The notes under the pieces: model-generated
The model's input: only the letters and a program-made list of their open reading frames with translations
What the model was told of the DNA's origin: nothing
Databases searched by the model: none
Made by a program: the position numbers and the translations under genes
Shown here: piece by piece, positions 37,729 through 44,491 of the stretch
Position numbering within the stretch: position 1 is the first letter of the stretch
How the letters are laid out: the number at the start of each line of letters is the position of its first letter
Source: Desulfocapsaceae bacterium
GTDB lineage: Bacteria; Desulfobacterota; Desulfobulbia; Desulfobulbales; Desulfocapsaceae
DNA: 44,491 bases
Direction: 5' to 3'
NCBI GenBank assembly: GCA_030653035.1
Contig: JAUSAB010000051.1
Location: 1 to 44,491 of the forward strand

Positions 37729-39210
37729 ATGGATATAACAACGGTCAGTTCCGTAAAACTTCTCATAACTCTACTCGTTCCGCTTATTGGCACCCTTGGT
37801 GTCATGTTTATGGGGAAAAACGAGAATATCAGGGAAGGCATCTCGTCGGTTGCCTCAATCATCCTGTTTTTACTTGTCGCCTCAATGATTCCGACAGTAC
37901 TTTCCGGTAAAACTTTGATCTTTCACATGTTCAGCATCCTTCCCGGAGTCAGCGTTACCCTGCGGGCTGACGCTATGTCCATGATTTTTGCCTTGGTGGC
38001 ATCATCCCTGTGGACCATCGCCGTCTTTTACTCCATGGGATATATGCGCGCCCACCACGAACATGCACAAACCCGGTTTAATGCCTGTTTTGCCCTGGCA
38101 ATCTTTGGCGCAATCGGTGTCGCATTTTCCGACAACCTTTTTACCCTTTATCTTTTTTACGAGATCGTATCAATCTGCACCTACCCTCTGGTTGCCCATC
38201 ATCAGGACACAGAAGGTTACAATGGTGCCCGGAAATATATTATCTATCTGACCACAACGGCCAAAGCATTTCTGTTGCCAGCTCTAATATTAATCTATGT
38301 CTTGACTGGAACCCTCGATTTTGCACCCAATATATCGACAGGCATTTTCCCACCAGATGTCAACAAGAGCCTAGTGATCATGCTCTACATTTTCTGTCTC
38401 TTCGGTTTTGCCAAAAACGGGGTTATGCCCTTTCATCACTGGCTGCCAGGCGCCATGGTTGCACCCACTCCCGTATCCGCTCTGCTCCATGCTGTGGCCG
38501 TTGTTAAGGTTGGTGTCTTCTGTACCACAAGAGTTATGCTGTATGTCTTTGGAGTGGATACCATGCATGCCTTGAACCTTGGGATTCCAACAGCCTACTT
38601 TGTCGGATTTACCGTGATTATGGCCTCAGTCCTGGCCTTGTCCAAAAATAACCTTAAGGAACGGTTGGCCTACTCAACCATCAGCCAGCTTTCTTATATC
38701 ATCATGGGTGTGGCGCTTCTTACCCCTGCAGGTATTGACGGTGGGCTGATCCATATCGTCAATCATGCCTTTTCCAAGATTACCCTCTTCTTTTGCGCAG
38801 GAGCCATTTATATTGCCGCTCACAAGAAAGATATCTCGGATATGGGGGGACTGGGCAAGACCATGCCCTTTACCTTTGGGGCCTTTGCCGTTGCCTCACT
38901 CTCCATGATCGGAGCGCCACCAGTTGCCGGATTCATTACCAAATGGAATCTGCTTGTTGGCTCCATTCAGGCCCACCAGATCGGGATACTGCTCATCCTG
39001 ATCGCCAGTACCATGCTCAATGTCGGGTATTTCGCACCCGTTACCATTAAGGCCTTTTTCGGCAAACGTCCGGACGGTGAAACGTATCAAGGTATCAAAG
39101 AGGCGCCATTGTCCATGCTCATCCCCATTCTCATCGCATGTACGATCTCTGTTCTCCTTGGAATCTTTCCTAACTTCATGATGCAATTTGTTAAGGTGGT
39201 GACAGGATGA
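37729..39210 (+). CDS. Antiporter-like subunit 1 of complex I (NuoL/MrpD type, short form)
   Basis: The 493-residue polytopic protein (about 14 helices) is of the proton-conducting antiporter family. The key charged residues are in place: Glu145 (LFYEIVSICTYPLV), Lys229 (FAKNGVMPFHHWLPGA), a second Lys in the HAVAVVKVGVF helix and Lys405 (FITKWNLLVGS). They match the TM5 Glu, TM7 Lys, TM8 Lys and TM12 Lys of the family. It lacks the C-terminal lateral helix of a true NuoL. It resembles MrpD and formate hydrogenlyase-type subunits more than NuoL. It takes the position where nuoL is normally found, and its stop overlaps the start of the next gene. Confidence 0.88.
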   Translation: MDITTVSSVKLLITLLVPLIGTLGVMFMGKNENIREGISSVASIILFLLVASMIPTVLSGKTLIFHMFSILPGVSVTLRADAMSMIFALVASSLWTIAVFYSMGYMRAHHEHAQTRFNACFALAIFGAIGVAFSDNLFTLYLFYEIVSICTYPLVAHHQDTEGYNGARKYIIYLTTTAKAFLLPALILIYVLTGTLDFAPNISTGIFPPDVNKSLVIMLYIFCLFGFAKNGVMPFHHWLPGAMVAPTPVSALLHAVAVVKVGVFCTTRVMLYVFGVDTMHALNLGIPTAYFVGFTVIMASVLALSKNNLKERLAYSTISQLSYIIMGVALLTPAGIDGGLIHIVNHAFSKITLFFCAGAIYIAAHKKDISDMGGLGKTMPFTFGAFAVASLSMIGAPPVAGFITKWNLLVGSIQAHQIGILLILIASTMLNVGYFAPVTIKAFFGKRPDGETYQGIKEAPLSMLIPILIACTISVLLGIFPNFMMQFVKVVTG

Positions 39211-39458
39211 TTGTCAATTTTATCGATTATCTACGAGACCGGCTACAGACAGTTATCTATTGTTGCTATGGTGGTATTACCTTCATAGTAATCTGGAGCC
39301 TGACTGTTGATACCAGCCACGCCCATACCTGGGCCGAAAAGATGATACCCGGATTCTGGTCTCTCTTTGGCCTTGGTTCCTGTGCAGTCGTTATTATGGT
39401 GGCAAGATTGCTCGGGAAAAGCGGGATCATGACCAGAGAGGATTATTATGACAACTAA
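39207..39458 (+). CDS. Small membrane protein inserted between the two antiporter-like subunits
   Basis: This 83-residue protein has two predicted helices (about residues 15-32 and 50-66), a short polar loop with HAHTWAEK, and an acidic end. It matches no canonical complex I subunit that I recognise. Its ATG overlaps the upstream stop (ATGA), and its 3' end overlaps the next gene by 11 bp. It must be translated together with both antiporter-like subunits. I infer an accessory subunit that packs between them. Confidence 0.75.
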   Translation: MIVNFIDYLRDRLQTVIYCCYGGITFIVIWSLTVDTSHAHTWAEKMIPGFWSLFGLGSCAVVIMVARLLGKSGIMTREDYYDN

Positions 39459-41235
39459 TTTTTTTCATCCGGCCCTCATTATGATTATAGGGGCACTTCT
39501 TTTGCCTCTGGTCAGGGGACCGTTCAGAAAGGCTTATCTTTTTCTGATTCCCTTATTGACCTTTATCGATGTATTTTACCTGAGTCAGCATCCAGGTACT
39601 TACGGCGTCGTACAATTTCTTGACTGGGAGCTTACCTTTGGTCGGGTTGATCGCTTATCCATGATCTTTGGCTTTATCATGTCATTAATGGCCATTATTG
39701 GTACCATCTACGGCCTGCATGTGGAAGATGAATGGCAGCATATCGCGGCTTGGTTTTATGTGGCAGGATCACTTGGTGTCATCTATTGCGGTGATTTTCT
39801 AGTTCTTTTTCTCTTCTGGGAAATGATGGCCTTTGCCTCAACCTTCTTGATCTGGTTTAAGAAAGATCCTGAATCTCTGGCGGCAGGATACAGATACATT
39901 CTGGTGCATACCTTTGGCGGAGTTATCCTTCTATTGGGCTTTGTTCTCAGATATCAAGCGACAGGCGACCTGTCCTTTGTCCAGCTCAATGTTCAGAATC
40001 CCGAACTGTATACCTGGTTGATCATGATTGGCCTGATGCTCAATGCAGCGGTTCCCCCACTGCATTCCTGGCTGCCGGATGCCTACAGCAAGGCGACTAT
40101 TACCGGGTCTGTCTTTATGTGCGCCTTTACCACAAAGACAGCCATCTACACCCTGGCCAGAAGCTGCGCCGGTTTTGATGTCCTTATTGTTCTCGGGGTC
40201 ATTATGGCTATTTATGGCATCATTTACGCAATCATGGAAAATGATGTCCGCAAACTTCTTGGCTGGGAAATTGTTTCTCAGGTTGGCTATATGGTGACAG
40301 GCGTCGGTATTGGTACCGCCCTTGCCATCAATGGTACATGCGCCCATGCCTTCGCTCATATCCTTTATAAAGGTCTGTTGTTCATGGCAGCAGGAGCTGT
40401 CATTCATGCCACTGGTAAATCTAAATTCACCGAACTTGGCGGACTCTATAAAAAGATGCCTGCCACCTTTGTCTTTTTGATAATCGGGGCAATATCAGTT
40501 TCCGCTTTTCCCTTTCTCTCCGGCTTTGTCTCCAAATCAATGATCATCTCTGCCAGCTTTGAATCACACATTCTCTGGGCCGGTTTTCTTTTAACCATGG
40601 TCTCGGCTGGAACCTTTCTCGTAGCAGGTCTCAGACTCCCTTATCTTCTCTTTTTCAGTGAAAATAAATGCTCTGCGGAGACCTGGGAAAAGGCAGTTGA
40701 TCCTTCATGGAACATGCAACTTGCTATGGCACTCGCTTCATTTTTCTGTATCCTTATCGGTTCGTATCTTCCTTTTCTCTATGGAATGCTCCCCAACACC
40801 GAAGTGGCATATCATCCTTATGGGGCCTATCATCTGAGTGAAACCCTGCAAATTCTGGCACTTACTGCTTTTGGGTTCTTCTTATTACGCAAACATATTA
40901 CTGCCAGAGAAACTATCAGTCTGGATCTGGACTGGTTTTACCGGAAAGGCGGCCAATGTTTTCTGTGGACAGTGACCAACCCTTTACAGTGGTTTGATAC
41001 CGCTTTCAGTAAAGCATATAGAGTTGTCGGTTTGAGCACCTTGATGACCACTTCACAATTCTGGTCATGGTTTGACTGGAATGGAATTGACGGCGTGGTT
41101 GATGGAACGGCCCGTTGTGTGCGCGCCATTGGTCAGCGCATCAGTCTGGTTCTCCAGCGCGGTCAGATTCAGCAGACAATATATTATACGGTAACATTTG
41201 CCGCCGTTATTCTTGTAGCTTACGTCTGGCTATAA
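39448..41235 (+). CDS. Antiporter-like subunit 2 of complex I (MrpD-like with NuoL-like C-terminus)
   Basis: The 595-residue protein is an antiporter-family membrane subunit with about 14 helices plus a long C-terminal part. Glu125 (LFWEMMAFASTFLIW) is the TM5 glutamate. At the TM7 position the usual Lys is Asn199 (LNAAVPPLHSWLPDAY), while a TM8 Lys is kept (Lys230, FTTKTAIY), and GFVSKSMI supplies the TM12 Lys. The C-terminus (GIDGVVDGTARCV, SLVLQRGQIQQTIYY) resembles the region of NuoL after its lateral helix. It may therefore be the functional NuoL equivalent at the far end of the membrane arm. It overlaps the upstream small gene by 11 bp. Confidence 0.87.
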   Translation: MTTNFFHPALIMIIGALLLPLVRGPFRKAYLFLIPLLTFIDVFYLSQHPGTYGVVQFLDWELTFGRVDRLSMIFGFIMSLMAIIGTIYGLHVEDEWQHIAAWFYVAGSLGVIYCGDFLVLFLFWEMMAFASTFLIWFKKDPESLAAGYRYILVHTFGGVILLLGFVLRYQATGDLSFVQLNVQNPELYTWLIMIGLMLNAAVPPLHSWLPDAYSKATITGSVFMCAFTTKTAIYTLARSCAGFDVLIVLGVIMAIYGIIYAIMENDVRKLLGWEIVSQVGYMVTGVGIGTALAINGTCAHAFAHILYKGLLFMAAGAVIHATGKSKFTELGGLYKKMPATFVFLIIGAISVSAFPFLSGFVSKSMIISASFESHILWAGFLLTMVSAGTFLVAGLRLPYLLFFSENKCSAETWEKAVDPSWNMQLAMALASFFCILIGSYLPFLYGMLPNTEVAYHPYGAYHLSETLQILALTAFGFFLLRKHITARETISLDLDWFYRKGGQCFLWTVTNPLQWFDTAFSKAYRVVGLSTLMTTSQFWSWFDWNGIDGVVDGTARCVRAIGQRISLVLQRGQIQQTIYYTVTFAAVILVAYVWL

Positions 41236-41262
41236 AACACTGATTTTTGAGGACCATCAGGA

Positions 41263-42789
41263 ATGGATCAACTACTTATAAATCCAAATTATCCACATAT
41301 TCTAAGCATTTTGATTTTCTTGCCGTTGGCAGGGGCATTATTATTATTCTTTGTGCAAAATGATTACTTTGCCCGTTTTTGGGCCTTGGGAATTGCAACT
41401 CTTACCGCCATACTCTCCATCCCCCTTGTCAGTGCCTTTGACCAAACATCAAGCAAGTTTCAATTTGCTGAACAGTACAGCTGGATAAACTCACTCAATA
41501 TTCATTATGTTATCGGGGTTGATGGGATCTCTATCTTGTTGGTGATGCTGACAACATTGATCATGCCTCTCTGTATTCTGGCGTCATGGACTTATATTAA
41601 GACCCGCGTACAGGCCTTCATGATCTGCCTGCTGATTATGGAAACTGCCATGCTCGGTGTCTTCATGGCCTTGGATTTTGTACTGTTTTACATCCTCTGG
41701 GAGGCCATGCTGATTCCCATGTACCTGCTCATCGGGATCTGGGGTGGTCCAAGAAAAATTTACGCATCAATCAAGTTTTTCCTTTATACCCTGGCAGGTT
41801 CCATCATGCTGCTGGTTGGAATTATCTGGCTCTACAAAACAAATAATTACTCCTTTTTTATCCCGGATATGATGTGGCAGAATTATTCACTGACCGCTCA
41901 GATCTATCTCTTTTTGGCCTTCTTTCTGGCCTTTGCCATCAAGGTTCCCATGTTTCCATTTCATACATGGTTACCAGCAGCACATGTGGAAGCGCCAACG
42001 GCAGGTTCTGTTATCCTGGCCTCCGTTCTCTTGAAGATGGGGACCTATGGCTTTCTCCGCTTTGCCTTGCCCATAACACCACAGGCTACCACGCTGCTCA
42101 TGCCGTATGTACTCTGGTTGTCGATTGCGGGCATTATCTATGGAGGTTTTACCGCTCTTGCCCAGCATGACATGAAAAAGCTGATCGCCTATTCCTCTGT
42201 TGGTCATATGGGATTTGTCACTCTGGGTATCTTTGTCCTTAACCTTGAAGGCATAGAAGGTGCCATCCTGCAGATGATTAACCATGGCATTACCACTGGC
42301 GCCCTATTCCTCTGTGTAGGAATGATCTACGAGAGAACGCACAGTCGTGAACTTCGTTCCGCCACCGGTGTTGGCAAATATATGCCAATCTATGTTACCT
42401 TTCTGGCCTTTTTCTCCCTCTCATCTTTTGGTTTTCCAGGAACGAACAGCTTTGTTGGCGAATTCATGATCCTTGCTGGTACGTTCAAACACAGTACAAC
42501 CCTTGCCCTGGCCGCCATTCCTGGTGCGGTCCTTGCCGCCGCCTACATGCTGCGCATGCTGCAAAAGATAATCTGGGGGGGAACGGATAATCCTGATCAG
42601 TCCTGGCTCAAGGATTTGAATCTGCGTGAGATTATAACATTATGCCCTTTCCTCTTTTTTGTTTTCTGGATTGGACTGGGACCACAGCCTTTTATTGATC
42701 TCATGCACATCAGTGTTGTAAACCTCCTAACGCAGTTTCATGCGCATCAGGGTCAGGCAGTTGCCGCTGCAGACTTAATTTTTCATTAA
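41263..42789 (+). CDS. nuoM: Complex I subunit NuoM
   Basis: The 508-residue antiporter-like subunit is clearly NuoM by its key residues. These are Glu147 (YILWEAMLIPMYLLIG), Lys227 (FAIKVPMFPFHTWLPAAHVEAP), the TM8 Lys (SVLLKMGTYGFLRF) and, diagnostic for NuoM, Glu400 in TM12 (SFVGEFMILAG) instead of Lys. A GAGGACC-type weak site precedes the ATG. It follows the second antiporter-like gene by 27 bp. Confidence 0.95.
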   Translation: MDQLLINPNYPHILSILIFLPLAGALLLFFVQNDYFARFWALGIATLTAILSIPLVSAFDQTSSKFQFAEQYSWINSLNIHYVIGVDGISILLVMLTTLIMPLCILASWTYIKTRVQAFMICLLIMETAMLGVFMALDFVLFYILWEAMLIPMYLLIGIWGGPRKIYASIKFFLYTLAGSIMLLVGIIWLYKTNNYSFFIPDMMWQNYSLTAQIYLFLAFFLAFAIKVPMFPFHTWLPAAHVEAPTAGSVILASVLLKMGTYGFLRFALPITPQATTLLMPYVLWLSIAGIIYGGFTALAQHDMKKLIAYSSVGHMGFVTLGIFVLNLEGIEGAILQMINHGITTGALFLCVGMIYERTHSRELRSATGVGKYMPIYVTFLAFFSLSSFGFPGTNSFVGEFMILAGTFKHSTTLALAAIPGAVLAAAYMLRMLQKIIWGGTDNPDQSWLKDLNLREIITLCPFLFFVFWIGLGPQPFIDLMHISVVNLLTQFHAHQGQAVAAADLIFH

Positions 42790-42828
42790 TCGTATTTAAT
42801 AAATAACGACCTACTGAAGGTACTACAC

Positions 42829-44241
42829 ATGCAATTTCTACCTGAGTTAGCACTGTTGGGAGCGGCTCTTGTCATCTTCCTGGTCAGTATAGGAAAGACT
42901 GACGCTGACAAAATAAAAATGATTGCTATTAGTCTTGGAGTAGCAGTATTTGCGGCAACGCTTTTCAGCTTAGGCCAGGATGGGCGACTTTTTTATGACG
43001 CCTACAAGATAGACCTTTACTCTCAGGTTTTCAAGACCTTGATTGCCGGGGCTATGTTGGTTGTCCTTATCCTGGGACGGAAACTGAAAGATATACAAAA
43101 CAGTGTTCATCCCGAGTACTATCTTTTTTTGTTTATCAGCGTCCTTGGTCTCATGATGCTGGTCTCAAGCGTTGAACTTCTATCAATTTTTGTGGCTATG
43201 GAACTCTCTTCCTTTGCTGTCTATATCATGGTTCCCATGCGTAATGACTCTGGGAATTATCATTTTCAGATGGAAGCCGGCATTAAATATCTGCTTTTTG
43301 GTGTCACCGCAACCGGATTCATGCTTTTTGGCATGAGCTATATGTTTGGTTTGACTGGATCGACTCAACTTGTAGTGGTCATGGAAAAACTTTCACATTT
43401 ATACAATCAACCAGCAGCAATCGTGGCTATCATGATGGTACTGGCAGGTTTCTTCTATAAACTTGCCCTCTTTCCTTTTCATTTCTGGGTGCCAGATGTC
43501 TATGAAGGCGCCTCCAATGAGACTACTGCCTTTATTGCCTCCGTCCCTAAACTAGCCGCAGTTGCTTTGCTGATTCGTCTTGTCAGTATGGTGAATGGAG
43601 AAGGACACGCTATTGTCAACATCCTGATGGTCTGTGCCGTTCTCTCCATGTTTTATGGTAACCTGTCAGCCCTTGTCCAGACCGATATCAAACGTATGCT
43701 TGGATTTTCAGGCATAGCCCATGCTGGATTTGTTCTCCTTGGTATATTAACCTTCCAAATCAGTGGCTACGCCAACGCCCTCTACTATATTATCGGTTAT
43801 GTAGTGATGAACCTGGCCTGTTTTCTGGTTATCTGTTCTGTTTCCAGCAATGGCGAGAATGTTCAGATCAAGGATTTAAGCGGGCTACATAAACGTTCAC
43901 CATTACTTGCGTTTACCTTGGCGGTGGCCCTTTTTGCACTCGCGGGCATTCCTCCCTTTGTTGGCTTTATGGGTAAATTCATGTTGCTTGCGGGTGCATT
44001 AAAACAAGGGTATCTCATTCTGGTCATCCTTGCTGCCATTAATACGGCAATTGCCATCTTTTATTATCTTTCTGTGGTTCGTGTCACCTTCTGCAGTGAT
44101 CCTGAAAACAATAACAGTATTGTCAGTGGCCTCTTTACTAACATGACATCCATTGTGCTTCTGCTCATTATTGTTATCATGGGTGTTGTCCCTCAACAAT
44201 TTGTTGATTTTGCCACATCTACTGTCCAATCAATGATGTAA
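42829..44241 (+). CDS. nuoN: Complex I subunit NuoN
   Basis: The 470-residue antiporter-like subunit next to NuoK has Glu125 (VAMELSSFAVYIMV), Lys211 (FFYKLALFPFHFWVPDVYEGA), a TM8 Lys (SVPKLAAVALL) and Lys383 (VGFMGKFMLLAGAL). The PFHFWVPDVYEGA signature is typical of NuoN. It is the last gene of the operon, followed by a strong terminator. Confidence 0.95.
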   Translation: MQFLPELALLGAALVIFLVSIGKTDADKIKMIAISLGVAVFAATLFSLGQDGRLFYDAYKIDLYSQVFKTLIAGAMLVVLILGRKLKDIQNSVHPEYYLFLFISVLGLMMLVSSVELLSIFVAMELSSFAVYIMVPMRNDSGNYHFQMEAGIKYLLFGVTATGFMLFGMSYMFGLTGSTQLVVVMEKLSHLYNQPAAIVAIMMVLAGFFYKLALFPFHFWVPDVYEGASNETTAFIASVPKLAAVALLIRLVSMVNGEGHAIVNILMVCAVLSMFYGNLSALVQTDIKRMLGFSGIAHAGFVLLGILTFQISGYANALYYIIGYVVMNLACFLVICSVSSNGENVQIKDLSGLHKRSPLLAFTLAVALFALAGIPPFVGFMGKFMLLAGALKQGYLILVILAAINTAIAIFYYLSVVRVTFCSDPENNNSIVSGLFTNMTSIVLLLIIVIMGVVPQQFVDFATSTVQSMM

Positions 44242-44304
44242 ATCATTGCTCCATCAAATCCAACAGGAATATCGATAAACACCACCTGTTGATGGAATAA
44301 AGAC

Positions 44305-44345
44305 AAAAAAAGCTCTTGTTCATTTTATGAACAAGAGCTTTTTTT
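44305..44345. terminator. Intrinsic terminator of the nuo operon
   Basis: AGCTCTTGTTCAT (44311-44323) pairs perfectly with ATGAACAAGAGCT (44327-44339) around a TTT loop. An A-run lies on the left and a T-run on the right. Confidence 0.9.
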
Positions 44346-44359
44346 ATATGAAACCAATG

Positions 44360-44491
44360 GTCGCGGTAGGGACGCCAGTTACCTGACGCCCCCCGCACAG
44401 ATCCGTACTTGCAGAACTACTGCATACGGCTCCTGCCAAAGGTTTTGACGTGAAACCGCTCGTGCGGAAGCGGATGGACTACCCTGCATGG
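44360..44491 (-). mobile_element. Group II intron, 3' end (domains V and VI), cut by window edge
   Basis: The minus strand contains a domain V-like hairpin (about 44430-44398). GAGCCGTAT pairs with GTACGGATC, a 2-nt AA bulge lies on the 3' side, and the GCAG-TAGTT-CTGC tip has a 5-nt loop instead of GAAA. A domain VI hairpin follows: GCGG plus GGGGCGTCAG, loop GTAA, then CTGGCGTCCC and CCGC. It has an unpaired A eight bases from the terminal GAC at 44360, as expected for a branch point. The reverse transcriptase gene would lie beyond the edge on the minus strand. Confidence 0.7.

Noticed and set aside
44241-44304. Second hairpin after nuoN (CCATCAA with TTGATGG)
   Set aside because: The arms are short and far apart, and alternative pairings compete. 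The perfect terminator just downstream explains the end of the transcript.

Overview
The window reads as chromosomal DNA of an anaerobic Desulfobacterota (deltaproteobacterial) organism, most likely of the Desulfobulbales type. This is an inference from three things. One is a periplasmic Fe-S / multiheme cytochrome c / NrfD redox operon. The second is a complex I operon without the NADH-oxidising subunits. The third is a housekeeping order (ispE, tRNA-Gln, prs, rplY, pth) that I associate with deltaproteobacteria. No rRNA, CRISPR array, plasmid or phage genes were seen.

Layout. 1-620: the 5' part of an IS1595-type transposase running off the left edge, then a 270-bp non-autonomous element with 9-bp flanking repeats. 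623-3551: a three-gene membrane redox operon (Tat-exported four-cluster ferredoxin, hexaheme cytochrome c, NrfD-type membrane protein), ending at a bidirectional terminator. 3633-18219, almost all on the minus strand: murA, prmC, prfA, rpmE, rho, coaE, an rluD-type gene, carD, pth, a decayed IS1595 element, rplY, prs, tRNA-Gln, ispE, a DUF1844 gene and serA. 18624-21844, plus strand: gltX and glnS, facing asnS (21961-23343, minus). Then on the minus strand come a DUF89 gene coupled to a ttcA-like gene, a lipoprotein gene and hisB. 26915-31322, plus strand: tRNA-Gly, rplM, rpsI, argC, truA and an aspartate aminotransferase. A LysR regulator (31439-32431, minus) is divergent from the nuo operon.

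The last 12 kb (32698-44241) is a compact complex I operon: nuoA, B, C, D, H, I, J, K, then two antiporter-like (NuoL/MrpD-type) subunits flanking an 83-residue membrane protein, then nuoM and nuoN. nuoE, F and G are absent, and only 92 bp separate nuoD from nuoH. The encoded machine would therefore have four antiporter-like subunits and no NADH module. A near-consensus sigma70 promoter with helically phased repeats drives it, and a strong terminator ends it. The 3' end of a group II intron on the opposite strand lies just beyond and runs off the right edge.

The most unusual feature is this complex I architecture. Secondary points are the IS1595-like miniature element, a small family of three palindromic repeats placed next to gene starts, the group II intron end, and the decayed IS that splits rplY from pth.
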